This document shows, piece after piece, positions 1 through 9,016 of a DNA stretch of 64,000 bases; positions within the stretch are counted from its first letter, which is position 1; every line of letters begins with the position of its first letter. The position numbers were made by a program, and so were the translations under genes. Below the pieces are notes generated by a model that had not been told where the DNA came from, ran no database searches, and was given only the letters and a program-made list of their open reading frames with translations. The stretch is taken from assembly GCF_900604955.1 (NCBI RefSeq), contig NZ_UWPE01000001.1, positions 558,001 to 622,000 on the forward strand, read 5' to 3'. The stretch is from Neoactinobaculum massilliense. Lineage in GTDB: Bacteria; Actinomycetota; Actinomycetes; Actinomycetales; Actinomycetaceae.

Positions 1-337
1 TGCCGCGCAGATACTTCCAATTGGCGCAGAACAGGCGGAACGCCTTGCGGGCCTGCTCCTCGGTAATGGGGGAGCCCACCGGCACGCCCAGTTCGGAGAG
101 CTCCACACCGCCGGTGGAGTGAATAAGACGGTTCGTGTAGTGATCCGGCGTGAGCAGCAGCGTGGTCGGGTTGTCGAACGGCGTGTTATCTGCCAGCCAT
201 TCGGCGGGGACATGGCCGTGCGGGGAAATAATCGGCATGTGCTCTACCTCCGCGTAGAGCTGCCGTGCGATATCACGCGTGTGCGGATCGGCTGGGAACA
301 GGCGGTCCGGATCGAGCGAGAGTGGCTGCTTTGCCAT
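1..337 (-). CDS. uxaC: Uronate (glucuronate) isomerase, N-terminal part, runs off the left edge
   Basis: UxaC converts D-glucuronate to D-fructuronate (and galacturonate to tagaturonate), the first cytosolic step of hexuronate breakdown. Only the first 112 residues lie in the window. The start ATG is preceded by an AAAGGA ribosome site at 344-349. The visible N-terminus carries the family hallmarks: a metal-site HGH motif (IISPHGHVPAEWLA), then FDNPTTLLLTPDHYTNRLI, matching the family's FDN...GDHYKWR region. It is divergent from the GPH transporter at 741. The remaining pathway enzymes lie at 57.3-61.8 kb. Family assignment is confident; the C-terminal half cannot be judged. Confidence 0.88.
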   Translation of the reverse strand, partial: MAKQPLSLDPDRLFPADPHTRDIARQLYAEVEHMPIISPHGHVPAEWLADNTPFDNPTTLLLTPDHYTNRLIHSTGGVELSELGVPVGSPITEEQARKAFRLFCANWKYLRG

Positions 338-356
338 CAGGTGTCCTTTCACTATC

Positions 357-372
357 TGGTGCCTATGCACCA
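357..372. promoter_or_regulatory. Candidate operator in the uxaC leader
   Basis: Perfect 6-bp inverted repeat TGGTGC-CTAT-GCACCA between the uxaC -10 box and its ribosome site, a position suited to repression by a GntR- or LacI-type regulator. No such regulator is encoded in the window, so the binding protein is unknown. Confidence 0.45.
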
Positions 373-381
373 TACGTGTTG

Positions 382-387
382 ATTCTA
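382..387 (-). promoter_or_regulatory. -10 box of uxaC (TAGAAT)
   Basis: Read on the minus strand the block is GCGTAGAATCAACACG. It shares GTAGAAT-N3-CACG with the uxuB promoter (61828-61833), the other hexuronate promoter in the window. It lies 45 bases before the uxaC start. Confidence 0.5.
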
Positions 388-740
388 CGCATAGTGACTG
401 TAACGGCTGAGGTGGTGGGTGGCACGCTGCTTCGGGCCAAACGTCCCTTGTACGACGTCGTCGTGGTCACTGCTCCAGGAGGCGGAGCACGGCCGCGAAA
501 AAGTGATGCCGGTGGCAAGAAACGAGTACCGGTGGATTTGTGGTTGGTACGTACTTGCGGGGGCGTACTGTCCCATGCTGCGCCGCCCGGTGGAATGTCG
601 AGTGTCACACGCTATGCGGACTTGTTCCTCACGGCGAAACCATGGGGTGAATGTCTAGGGTAGGCGGGTTGCGGGAATGACCCCGTGTGCGGGAGTGCTG
701 CCAGCGCTGTTGGCGCTTTTCTCCAAGGAAGGATCCGCGT

Positions 741-2336
741 ATGCAGTCTGATATTGCCCCTGAAAAGGGACATGAAACCGGCCAGGCGGGAGTAGATTAC
801 TCCACCCGGCGTGTTTACCAACCTCGATCCATCACGATCGGGCGTGCGATGGGATACGGCGTTGTCGATTTAATGGGCGGCGGCTGGAACACCATTGTGT
901 CGGGCCTGATGCTTTACTTCTTCACCACCTACGGTGATGTCACGGTGGTGGAATCCGGCTCGATTCTATTGATCGCACGCGTGGTAGACGCGGTGGTCAG
1001 CCTGCTCATCGGGCCGGCCTCGGACAACTTCTACCGCACGTGGCTGGGTAAGAAATTCGGCCGCCGGCACTTCTTCCTGCTGGTGGGCGCTCCGCTCATG
1101 TTCTTTATTTTCCCGCTGCTCTGGATTCCGGGCCGCGGCTACTGGTACTACCTGGTGGTGTACCTGCTGGTGGAGATTATTATCGCGCTGGTACTCATTC
1201 CCTGGGAGACACTGCCCACGGAGATGACGCCGGACTACACGCAGCGCACCAAGCTTTCCTCCACCCGTATGTTCCTCTCCGCCACGGGCACCACGCTGGT
1301 GTTCGCTCTGCCCGCATGGGTGAAGGCGCAGTTCCCCGATTGGCCGTGGGGCTTCACCATTGTGGGCGCCACCTTCGCGGTACTATTCGGTGCCGCCATT
1401 CTCATTACCTACTTCACCACGTGGGAGCGGGCGCTTACACCTGAAGTGGTGGCGGAGCTGGATCGCCAGCCCAAGATGAGTGTGGGCCGCACCCTCAGCC
1501 ACACGTGGAATGAGGCCATCACCACCTTCAAGAACCACACCTTTAATCGGCACCTGGCGATCTACCTTCTGTCCTTCACGGCGAAGGATATGTACGCCAC
1601 CGCGCTGACGTTCTTCATCGTCTATTCGATGGGTCTGGATGAGTCCTTCGGTTTTACGCTGGGCGCCCTTGCCGCGATCGGTATTCCGGTGACGGTGGTG
1701 GCCGGATTTGTCATGGTGAAGAAGGGGCCGAAGTTCCTGTGGAACCTGGCCTTCAGCACAATGATCGCCATGCTGCTTGCCTCCGGGGCCGTTTATCTAG
1801 CGGGCGTGTCCGGCACCAGTGCCGTGGTGTGGCTGATCATTATCAACCTCATCTACCAGTGCGGCCGCGCCACGCTGGAGTTCACGCCGTGGAACGTATA
1901 CCCGTTCATTCCGGATATCGATTACATCATGAGCCGCGAGCACCGCGCCGGCGCCTACGCTGCCGTGATGACCTTCGGCCGCAAGTCCACCGGCGCAGTG
2001 GCAACGTTCATTGTGTCCTGGCTCATGGGGCTGGCCGGCTTTATTGGCCCGAACGACGCCGGTGTCAAGCAGGCCCAGACGGTGGCCACGCAGCATTGGA
2101 TCGCCGTGATCCTTGTGTTCGCGCCCATGGCGCTCCTGCTCATTGCGCTCTATCTGGTGCGCCGCTTCGATCTGAACTCGCACACGCATGACATTCTCCG
2201 TGAGGAGATCAAGCGCCTCGAGGAGGGTGGCTCCAAGGCTGATGTCACGCCCGAGGCGAAGGCCGTGGTCGAGGACCTGACCGGGCATAAGTACGCAGAA
2301 TTGTGGCCCGACGTGCCCTGGAGCAAGCAGCTCTAG
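741..2336 (+). CDS. GPH-family (MFS_2) sugar/glucuronide:cation symporter
   Basis: 531-residue polytopic membrane protein of the glycoside-pentoside-hexuronide symporter family, likely importing a uronide or glucuronide for the divergent uxaC. After a polar N-terminus of about 45 residues, a first membrane block (YGVVDLMGGGWNTIVSG) leads into the conserved loop with KKFGRRHFFLL, the family's R/K-rich signature after TM2-3. About twelve hydrophobic segments follow, and the C-terminus is a charged cytosolic tail. ATG 741 is chosen because AAGGAAGGA precedes it; an upstream in-frame start at 687 has no ribosome site and adds non-conserved residues. Substrate is inferred from position. Confidence 0.8.
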   Translation: MQSDIAPEKGHETGQAGVDYSTRRVYQPRSITIGRAMGYGVVDLMGGGWNTIVSGLMLYFFTTYGDVTVVESGSILLIARVVDAVVSLLIGPASDNFYRTWLGKKFGRRHFFLLVGAPLMFFIFPLLWIPGRGYWYYLVVYLLVEIIIALVLIPWETLPTEMTPDYTQRTKLSSTRMFLSATGTTLVFALPAWVKAQFPDWPWGFTIVGATFAVLFGAAILITYFTTWERALTPEVVAELDRQPKMSVGRTLSHTWNEAITTFKNHTFNRHLAIYLLSFTAKDMYATALTFFIVYSMGLDESFGFTLGALAAIGIPVTVVAGFVMVKKGPKFLWNLAFSTMIAMLLASGAVYLAGVSGTSAVVWLIIINLIYQCGRATLEFTPWNVYPFIPDIDYIMSREHRAGAYAAVMTFGRKSTGAVATFIVSWLMGLAGFIGPNDAGVKQAQTVATQHWIAVILVFAPMALLLIALYLVRRFDLNSHTHDILREEIKRLEEGGSKADVTPEAKAVVEDLTGHKYAELWPDVPWSKQL

Positions 2337-2363
2337 AAACGGACCGGGCCGATAGGCGGTACG

Positions 2364-2394
2364 AAAAGGGTGGGCAAATTGCCCACCCTTTTTA
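2364..2394. terminator. Bidirectional terminator (GPH transporter / PfkB kinase)
   Basis: Stem GGGTGGGC (2368-2375) / GCCCACCC (2381-2388) with loop AAATT, an A-run before it and a T-run after it, so it can stop both convergent genes. The right-hand T-run touches the stop codon of the minus-strand kinase gene. Confidence 0.85.
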
Positions 2395-3237
2395 TTCCCC
2401 ACGCATGACCGCGCCCCAGCCGAGTGCTCCCTGATAGGACACGGAGGCGCGCGCAACCTCGGCGGCGCTGCCGAGTACCTCCAGCGTGCTCCCCGTTTCC
2501 GACAGCCCCGCGTAGGCACCCACGAACACATCCGTAATGCCGATGGAATCTTCCAGATGCTCGATCGGTTCGGCGGCAAGCTCGTAGGCTTCGCCGTCCA
2601 CGATGGCGCGCACGGCGCCGTCCGACATGATCTGGGCGACCGTTCCCACCCCGCGGCTAGAGAGCCAGAGGAGGAGGGAATCATCGGACACCGTAGGAAG
2701 TGAAAAACCGGCACCCGCAATGATGACGTCAACGTGGTCAAGGAAGGAACGTACAGATTCCGTCGGGTAGTCCACGCCGAGTATGACGGGGATACCGCGC
2801 TGCCGCGCTGTACGGGCGAGGGCCAAACCCACGTCGCTTACCTCGGCGTCGACCACCAGCGCGTCGGCGCCCTCCAGAACGTCCGCGGCCGGGAATCCGT
2901 GCGGCATGGTAGCCGTATCGGGTACAAGCGCCGACGTGGTTCCGTCGGCCTCCACGACGAGCGTAGCGGCCGGAACCGAGGCGGACTCGAGCGGCTCCAA
3001 CGCGACGTTAGCGGCGTCGAGAAACCCACGCACCACCTGGAGCTGGGCGCCTTGACCTACCGGGCTTACTAGGACGGCGTCGGCGGTAAACAGGGCGGCC
3101 GTGCGGGCAGCGTTTGCGGCCACTCCACCAATATCCAGCGCGGTAGCAATGGCCGTGTGCTTTTCACCGCTACGCGGAAACGAATCCACGCGATGAATGA
3201 GATCGAGGCGGGTTTGCCCGCAAAATACGATGCGCAT
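2392..3237 (-). CDS. PfkB/ribokinase-family sugar kinase with altered GAGD motif
   Basis: 281-residue PfkB-family kinase, expected to phosphorylate a sugar or nucleoside with ATP. The N-terminus MRIVFCGQTRLDLIH and the glycine-rich DIGGVAANAARTAALF segment (about residues 35-50) fit the substrate-binding half. The C-terminal anion-hole motif, normally DTTGAGDAFVGAF, reads SIGITDVFVGAYA: the catalytic Asp remains but GAGD is GITD. It could be a divergent enzyme or an inactive relative. Start ATG 3237 is supported by TAGTGT-N6-ATG, a leaderless layout. Convergent with the GPH transporter and divergent from pheS; substrate unknown. Confidence 0.75.
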   Translation of the reverse strand: MRIVFCGQTRLDLIHRVDSFPRSGEKHTAIATALDIGGVAANAARTAALFTADAVLVSPVGQGAQLQVVRGFLDAANVALEPLESASVPAATLVVEADGTTSALVPDTATMPHGFPAADVLEGADALVVDAEVSDVGLALARTARQRGIPVILGVDYPTESVRSFLDHVDVIIAGAGFSLPTVSDDSLLLWLSSRGVGTVAQIMSDGAVRAIVDGEAYELAAEPIEHLEDSIGITDVFVGAYAGLSETGSTLEVLGSAAEVARASVSYQGALGWGAVMRGE

Positions 3238-3243
3238 GTGTCC

Positions 3244-3249
3244 ACACTA
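3244..3249 (-). promoter_or_regulatory. Leaderless -10 box (TAGTGT) of the PfkB kinase
   Basis: TAGTGT followed by six bases (GGACAC) and the ATG; no ribosome site. Same geometry as the other leaderless starts in the window. Confidence 0.5.
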
Positions 3250-3318
3250 TCGAGCCATCTGCTACCGCCGGAACAAACACTCTAGAATAGCCGGGTAGAA
3301 AATCAACGAAAGGCCACC

Positions 3319-4434
3319 ATGTCCGAAACGCTCAGCCCGCTTGATGAGGCGGGAATCCGCGGGGCAGTGGCGGAGGCACAGACCGCATTTACAGCGGCCA
3401 CGACGCATGAGGAACTGAAGGCGGCCCGCGCCGCACATATCGGAGACTCCGCGCCCATTACACTTGCCAACGCCCAGATCCGACACCTTGAGAAGAAAGA
3501 TAAGCCCACCGCCGGAAAACTATTAGGGGCGGCGCGTAAGGAGATTATGGCGGCCTTTAATGCCGCTACCGAGCGCGTTGATGCAGCGGAATTGGAGCGG
3601 GCACTTGCCACCGAAACCGTGGATGTAACGGTGCCGGTCAGTGCCGCGCCGCGCGGTGCACGTCATCCGCTCACCACGCTCGCCAATGATATTGAGGACT
3701 TCTTTATCTCCATGGGCTGGGATATCGCGGAGGGCCCGGAGATTGAACACGAGTGGTTCAACTTTGACTCGTTGAACTTCGGCCCGGACCATCCGGCGCG
3801 CCAAATGCAAGACACCTTCTACGTGCAGGGTGTGGAAACCGTGGGGGCGAAGGAAGGCCACGGGGAGCCGGGCGCTCCGACGTCGTCCCTGGAAGAAACC
3901 GAACACCTGGTACTGCGCACCCACACCTCCCCGGTGCAGTCCCGTTCGCTGCTTTCCCGCGGCGTGCCGCTCTACATTGCCTGCCCGGGCAAGGTGTTCC
4001 GGACGGATGCACTGGATGCCACACACACGCCGGTGTTTCATCAGGTGGAAGCGCTCGCCGTGGATGAAGGGTTGACCATGGCGCACCTCAAGGGCACCCT
4101 CGACCACTTCGCGCGCACCATGTTCGGGCCGGACGCCAAGACGCGCCTGCGCCCCTCCTACTTCCCATTCACGGAGCCGTCCGCGGAGATGGATCTGTGG
4201 TTCCCGCAGAAAGCCGGCGGTCCTGGCTGGATCGAGTGGGGCGGCTGCGGCATGGTCAACCCGGCCGTACTGGCCAACAACGGTATTGACCCCACGCGTT
4301 ACACGGGCTTCGCGTTCGGCATGGGCATTGAACGCACGCTCATGCTGCGCAATTCAATTGCTGATATGCGGGACATGGTGGAAGGCGACGTGCGCTTCTC
4401 CACGCAGTTTGGCACCACCGGAAGGGGAATCTAA
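3319..4434 (+). CDS. pheS: Phenylalanine-tRNA ligase alpha subunit
   Basis: 371-residue catalytic subunit of the alpha2beta2 enzyme that charges tRNA-Phe. It has an N-terminal coiled-coil region (about residues 1-95), then the class II core: motif 2 region [35 protein letters not shown], and motif 3 [15 protein letters not shown] near the C-terminus. Ribosome site GAAAGG precedes ATG 3319, and a TAGAAT box at 3283-3288 is a plausible promoter. The stop TAA overlaps the ATG of pheT by one base, so the subunits are translationally coupled. Length is normal for the family. Confidence 0.97.
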   Translation: MSETLSPLDEAGIRGAVAEAQTAFTAATTHEELKAARAAHIGDSAPITLANAQIRHLEKKDKPTAGKLLGAARKEIMAAFNAATERVDAAELERALATETVDVTVPVSAAPRGARHPLTTLANDIEDFFISMGWDIAEGPEIEHEWFNFDSLNFGPDHPARQMQDTFYVQGVETVGAKEGHGEPGAPTSSLEETEHLVLRTHTSPVQSRSLLSRGVPLYIACPGKVFRTDALDATHTPVFHQVEALAVDEGLTMAHLKGTLDHFARTMFGPDAKTRLRPSYFPFTEPSAEMDLWFPQKAGGPGWIEWGGCGMVNPAVLANNGIDPTRYTGFAFGMGIERTLMLRNSIADMRDMVEGDVRFSTQFGTTGRGI

Positions 4435-7007
4435 TGCCGCTCATTCCAATTGATTGGCTCTCGGACCACGTGGAAACACCCGTGGACCTGACCCCGGAGC
4501 AGCTGGCCAAGGATCTGGTGCGTGTGGGCTTGGAAGAAGAAGCTATTCACGACGCCGAAGTGACCGGTCCCGTGGTAGTGGGGCGCGTACTCACGCGGGA
4601 TGCCAAGGAGCAGCACAACGGCAAGGTGATTAATTACTGCCGCGTGGATGTGGGCGCGTTCAACGACGCGCCGGGCGAGGGCAAAGAGCCCTCCGAACTG
4701 CCGTCCCGCGGGATTATTTGCGGTGCGCACAATTTCGAGGTGGGGGACTACGTGGTGGCCTCGCTACCCGGCGCCGTGCTGCCCGGTGACTTCGCGATTG
4801 CGGCACGGAAAACGTACGGGCATCTTTCTGATGGCATGCTGTGCTCCGCCCGCGAACTCGGGCTCGGGGAGGATCACGACGGCATCATCATCCTTGCGCA
4901 CTCCGCGGAAGAGGCTGCGGACAAGGGTGTGCCGGCGGTGGGCGAGGATGTGCTCTCCTACCTTGGATTTGGCGGGCGCACGCTGGAAATTAACATCACG
5001 CCCGACCGCGGGTACTGCTTCTCCATGCGTGGCGTGGCACGCGAATTCCATCACTCGACAGGCGCGGCCTTCACGGATCGGGCGCTGGAGGAGAACCTGC
5101 CCGAGCCTCTACCGGAGGTAAAGAACGGCTTCCCGGTGGTGGTGGAGGACAGTGCGCCCATCCACGGTGTTGCGGGCGTGGACCTTTACACCACGCGGAT
5201 TGTACGCGGCGTGGATTCTTCCGCCACCAGCCCGGACTGGATGCAGCGCCGCCTGAAGGAGGCGGGCATGCGGCCCATTTCCCTCACCGTGGACGTGTCC
5301 AATTACGTGATGCTGGATTTGGGCCTGCCCTCGCATACATTCGATCTGGCCAAGGTGGTGGCGCCGATCGTGGTGCGCCGCGCGAAGGACGGGGAAACGC
5401 TTACCACGCTGGACGGGGTGACACGGGAGCTCTCCACAGAGGACCTTGTCATCAGCGATTCCAAGGGTGGGCACGGGGCTCGCGTGCTTGGGCTGGCCGG
5501 TGTGATGGGAGGCGAGAGCACTGAAATCACTGAGACCACGCGTGACGTGCTCATCGAGGTAGCCCACTTTGACCCGGTGACTATTGCCCGCACGGCGCGG
5601 CGGCACCGGTTACCGTCCGAGGCCTCGAAGCGTTTCGAGCGCGGGGTGGATCCCGCCGCCGCGCGCGTGGCCGGGCAGCGGATTGTCGACCTGCTGGTTC
5701 AGTACGGTGGTGGTGAGGCCGGCCCCGAGGTGGGCCAGTACGGAACGGTGGCGGAGCCGGCGGCCATCACCTTTGCCCCGGCAGAAGTAGAACGTCTCAC
5801 CGGACTCCGTGTGGACGCGCAGCGGATTCGCGGGATTCTTGAGGATATTGGCTGCACGGTTTCGGGCTCTGACCCGATGACGGTCACACCTCCCACGTGG
5901 CGTCCGGACCTCAATATCCCGGCGGATCTCGTGGAGGAAGTAGCCCGTATTGAGGGCTACGATGCCATTCCATCCGTTGTGCCGGCCGCCCGGCCTGGAC
6001 ACGGACTCACCCGCCTTCAGCGGCAGCGCCGCGATATCCAGCGGGCATTGGCGGACGCCGGATGGGTGCAGGTGCTCTCCTATCCGTTTATGAGCGAGTC
6101 CGAGTTCGACGCCGAGCTGATCCCGGCCGATGACCCGCGCCGCACGGCCCTGCGACTGGTGAATCCGCTCCAGGATGAGGCGCCGCTCATGCGTACGTCC
6201 CTGTTGGACACGCTTCTCAAGACGGCGCGTCTTAACGTGGCACGGCAGAATCCGGCCGTCGCATTGTTTGAGACCGGCCTGGTAACGCGGCCCGCGGGTA
6301 TTACCGCGGCGGTAATTCCCGAGGCAGGACAGCGCCCCGATGATACGGAGCTGGACGCATTGGCCCGTGCGGTGCCGCATCAGCCGCATCATGTGGCGGG
6401 CGTGGCCGTGGGGGCGAAGTCAGAACCGCAGGCCGGATTCGAGCCAGAATCCTGGGATTGGCGGGACGCCGTGAGTGCCGCGCTATCCGTGGCGGCCGTG
6501 ACATACGCGGATGCGTCGGTTCATGCTGCCTCGCATGCTCCGTTCCATCCGGGACGTTGCGCAGAAATCACCGTGGGGTCCACCGTGGTGGGTTACGCGG
6601 GGGAGTTGCACCCCTCCGTGGTGGCAGCCTTCGAGCTACTCGAGCGTGCAGTGGCATTCGAAGTGGACACGGATGCGCTGGCCGCGGCTTCACCGGCTCA
6701 AGCGCTTCAGGTGGCACCCGTCTACACAGCGCCACCCGCCAAGGAGGACCTTGCCTTTGATGTTCCGGCGAATGCGCCGGCAGGCGAGGTGGAAGCTGTG
6801 ATTCGCGAGGCCGCCGGTGCGCGGCTGGAGAGTCTCACCCTGTTTGACGTGTACACCGGGGACCAGATCGAGGACGGCCACAAGTCACTGGCGTTCTCGA
6901 TCCGCCTCCGCGGTGAACAAACACTCAAAGCCGACGATGTGGCGGGACTGCGCAAGCGGATTGTCAAGCGGGTGCGTAAGCGCTTCGGTGGTGAGCTGAG
7001 GGCCTAG
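4434..7007 (+). CDS. pheT: Phenylalanine-tRNA ligase beta subunit
   Basis: 857-residue partner of PheS. Domains in order: N-terminal tRNA-binding (EMAP/OB) domain about residues 40-160 (VVVGRVLTRD...IICGAHNFEVGD), B3/B4 editing domain about 210-400, B5 domain about 430-500, catalytic-like core about 500-740, and a C-terminal anticodon-binding FDX-ACB domain (AYTAPPAKEDLAFDVP... to LRKRIVKRVRKRFGGELRA). Length is typical of bacterial PheT. Starts on the A of the pheS stop codon. Confidence 0.97.
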   Translation: MPLIPIDWLSDHVETPVDLTPEQLAKDLVRVGLEEEAIHDAEVTGPVVVGRVLTRDAKEQHNGKVINYCRVDVGAFNDAPGEGKEPSELPSRGIICGAHNFEVGDYVVASLPGAVLPGDFAIAARKTYGHLSDGMLCSARELGLGEDHDGIIILAHSAEEAADKGVPAVGEDVLSYLGFGGRTLEINITPDRGYCFSMRGVAREFHHSTGAAFTDRALEENLPEPLPEVKNGFPVVVEDSAPIHGVAGVDLYTTRIVRGVDSSATSPDWMQRRLKEAGMRPISLTVDVSNYVMLDLGLPSHTFDLAKVVAPIVVRRAKDGETLTTLDGVTRELSTEDLVISDSKGGHGARVLGLAGVMGGESTEITETTRDVLIEVAHFDPVTIARTARRHRLPSEASKRFERGVDPAAARVAGQRIVDLLVQYGGGEAGPEVGQYGTVAEPAAITFAPAEVERLTGLRVDAQRIRGILEDIGCTVSGSDPMTVTPPTWRPDLNIPADLVEEVARIEGYDAIPSVVPAARPGHGLTRLQRQRRDIQRALADAGWVQVLSYPFMSESEFDAELIPADDPRRTALRLVNPLQDEAPLMRTSLLDTLLKTARLNVARQNPAVALFETGLVTRPAGITAAVIPEAGQRPDDTELDALARAVPHQPHHVAGVAVGAKSEPQAGFEPESWDWRDAVSAALSVAAVTYADASVHAASHAPFHPGRCAEITVGSTVVGYAGELHPSVVAAFELLERAVAFEVDTDALAAASPAQALQVAPVYTAPPAKEDLAFDVPANAPAGEVEAVIREAAGARLESLTLFDVYTGDQIEDGHKSLAFSIRLRGEQTLKADDVAGLRKRIVKRVRKRFGGELRA

Positions 7008-7037
7008 CGGCTCGTTGGAGTAGGAGCTGGGCAAAAC

Positions 7038-7071
7038 AGTGGGGGCTACATCGATAGATGCAGCCCCCACT
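7038..7071. terminator. Terminator between convergent pheT and DEAD-box helicase
   Basis: Long hairpin: outer arms AGTGGGGGCT (7038-7047) and AGCCCCCACT (7062-7071), inner arms CATC/GATG around GATA. Read on the minus strand it is followed by GTTTTG, so it best serves the helicase gene; on the plus strand the T-run is weak. Confidence 0.75.
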
Positions 7072-7097
7072 CTCGTCGTTCTACGCGGCGCCCAAAA

Positions 7098-8819
7098 CTA
7101 GTCCCGGCGCGGACGGCGCGACTTGTGGAAGCGGCCACCGCGGCGCTCGGGGCCGTGATCCTCGGAGATACGCAGTGCACGCCCGGATACCGTGGCCTCG
7201 GAAATACGGTGACGCGTTTCCGTATCGAGCGGCACGCCGATCTCCACCAGGGAGAACGTGGGGTAGATGTCGATGTGCCCCAGATCGGAGCCGGCCAAGC
7301 CGCCCTCGCCGGTGAGCGCACCCACAATGGCGCCCGGCTTCACGTGATCCTTGTGTCCCACTTCGATGCGATAGCGCTTCGCATGCTGCAACGAACGGTG
7401 GCTGGAGGTGCGCTCCTTGCGGCGCGGACGGTCACGGTCCGAATGATCCCGCCGCCCCGCCTTGATGACGTTTGGCACCTCATCCTCAACAGGTCCCGGA
7501 TCCCGCACGCCGAGTGCCAACAACCCGGCTAGGAGGTCCGCGCGATTCCCGCCCGCGGTGTCGAACGCGCTGAGCAGCTGCCGGTACACATCCAACCGGC
7601 CGTTCCCAACGCGGGTGATGGCACGCTGCACCAGTTCCTCGGCGCGGGTCTTAAATACCGTTTCGGCGGTGGGAATATCCACCTCGGTCATCTCAGACTT
7701 TGTCATCTTGGCGATGCGGCGAAGCCGAGAAATCTCGCGCGGCGTAACGAAGGTGAGAGAGCGCCCGTGGCGTCCGGCGCGGCCGGTACGCCCAATGCGG
7801 TGCACATAGGTGTCCGCCTCACGCGGCACGTCATAGTTGACCACCAGGCCAATACGTTCCACATCCAGTCCGCGCGCAGCCACATCGGTAGCCACCAGCA
7901 CGTCCAGCGTGCCATTGCGCAACCGGCTCACCAGGCGTTCGCGGTCTTTCTGCGCGACATCTCCGGAGAGAGCGGCGGTGGCCACCCCGCGGGAACCAAG
8001 TTCAAGGGCCAGCTCTTCGGCCGTGGCGCGGGTACGCACAAATACCAGCGCCGCGTCCGCCTTGGAGACGGCGAGAACACGAGCAAGAGCGTTCACCTTA
8101 TGCCGGGTGGGTACCACTGCGTACGTCTGCAGTACGGTGGAGACCGTGGAGGCCGGCGGGGTAACGGAGATTTCTGCAGGATTGTGCAGGTGCTGGTCCG
8201 CGATACGCCGGATGGATTTCGGCATGGTAGCGGAGAATAGTGCGGAGACGCGTCCCTCGGCGGGCAGTTCGGCCGCGATCTTCTCCACGTCTTCAGCAAA
8301 GCCCATCCGGAGCATCTCGTCGGCTTCGTCAAGTACGAAATACGTGACGTGGCTGAGTTTGAGGGCGCCACGATCCATGAGATCCATGATGCGGCCGGGC
8401 GTGCCAACCACTACCTGGACCCCATCCTTCAGCGCATGCAGCTGAGGGCCGTAGGGGGAGCCGCCGTATACGGCGAGCACCCGGACACCGCGTGAATGAG
8501 ACGCGAAATCCTCGATGGCCTGTGCCCCCTGCATGGCCAGTTCGCGGGTGGGCGCCATGACAAGCGCCTGCACCTCCGTGTTTTCCGGGTCCACGCGGGC
8601 GAGCAGCGGCAGCGAGAAGGCGGCGGTTTTACCGGTACCAGTTTGTGCGACGCCGATCACGTCTCGGCCCTCAAGCAGGAGCGGAATGGTTTGGGCCTGA
8701 ATCGCGGTGGGCGTTTTGAAGCCCATGTCAGCAACGGCCGCGCGGATATCCTCCGGCAGCCCTAGGGAATCGAATGTGATGGCGTTTTCGGGCACGCCGG
8801 AGCCCACAGAATTTTCCAC
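7098..8819 (-). CDS. deaD: DEAD-box ATP-dependent RNA helicase with C-terminal RNA-binding domain
   Basis: RNA helicase of the DeaD/CsdA group, acting in ribosome assembly and RNA turnover. Motifs in order: Q motif (FDSLGL...PTAIQAQTIP), Walker A AQTGTGKT, PTRELA, TPGR, DEAD box VLDEADEML, SAT, ARGLD and HRIGRTGRAGR. A basic linker with RRKERTSSHRS leads to a DbpA-type RRM-like domain (RYRIEVGHKDHVKPGAIVGA) and a basic tail. The start is GTG 8819 because GAGG lies five bases upstream; a further in-frame GTG at 8852 has no ribosome site. 573 residues. Confidence 0.92.
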   Translation of the reverse strand: MENSVGSGVPENAITFDSLGLPEDIRAAVADMGFKTPTAIQAQTIPLLLEGRDVIGVAQTGTGKTAAFSLPLLARVDPENTEVQALVMAPTRELAMQGAQAIEDFASHSRGVRVLAVYGGSPYGPQLHALKDGVQVVVGTPGRIMDLMDRGALKLSHVTYFVLDEADEMLRMGFAEDVEKIAAELPAEGRVSALFSATMPKSIRRIADQHLHNPAEISVTPPASTVSTVLQTYAVVPTRHKVNALARVLAVSKADAALVFVRTRATAEELALELGSRGVATAALSGDVAQKDRERLVSRLRNGTLDVLVATDVAARGLDVERIGLVVNYDVPREADTYVHRIGRTGRAGRHGRSLTFVTPREISRLRRIAKMTKSEMTEVDIPTAETVFKTRAEELVQRAITRVGNGRLDVYRQLLSAFDTAGGNRADLLAGLLALGVRDPGPVEDEVPNVIKAGRRDHSDRDRPRRKERTSSHRSLQHAKRYRIEVGHKDHVKPGAIVGALTGEGGLAGSDLGHIDIYPTFSLVEIGVPLDTETRHRISEATVSGRALRISEDHGPERRGGRFHKSRRPRRD

Positions 8820-9016
8820 ACTTACCTCAATGCGTAGCGGCTCACCGCACACACATTGCGGTACAGCCGGGGCGAATTTCGCCGGTGTTACCGTACCTGG
8901 AATTTGCTGTTTGTCTGGCGATTGTGCGCAATCACTCCGCGGTGGGTGCGTGGCGGTGCAACCCGCGCTGTGCCCATTGACACCGCGGTGGGTGATGAGT
9001 CCGCTGGCACGCTGCG
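8820..9016. other. Intergenic region upstream of deaD with short repeats
   Basis: Contains CCGCGGTGGGTG twice (8937-8948 and 8983-8994) and an inverted repeat GATTG-TGCG-CAATC (8920-8933). No gene seen. These could be binding sites for deaD control, but nothing identifies a regulator. Confidence 0.3.

Larger units (their letters stand above)
338..740. other. Divergent intergenic region uxaC / GPH transporter
   Basis: About 400 bases with no convincing gene. Next to uxaC it holds an inverted repeat TGGTGC-CTAT-GCACCA (357-372) and a minus-strand -10 box TAGAAT (382-387). CACTAT (350-355) is mirrored by ATAGTG (391-396). On the right it ends in the transporter ribosome site AAGGAAGGA just before 741. 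The middle (about 410-700) shows nothing I can assign. Its length and symmetry suggest regulated divergent transcription. Confidence 0.5.

Noticed and set aside
1797-2741. 314-codon minus-strand frame spanning the GPH transporter end and the PfkB gene
   Set aside because: It overlaps two well-supported genes in other frames and crosses the strong terminator at 2364-2394.
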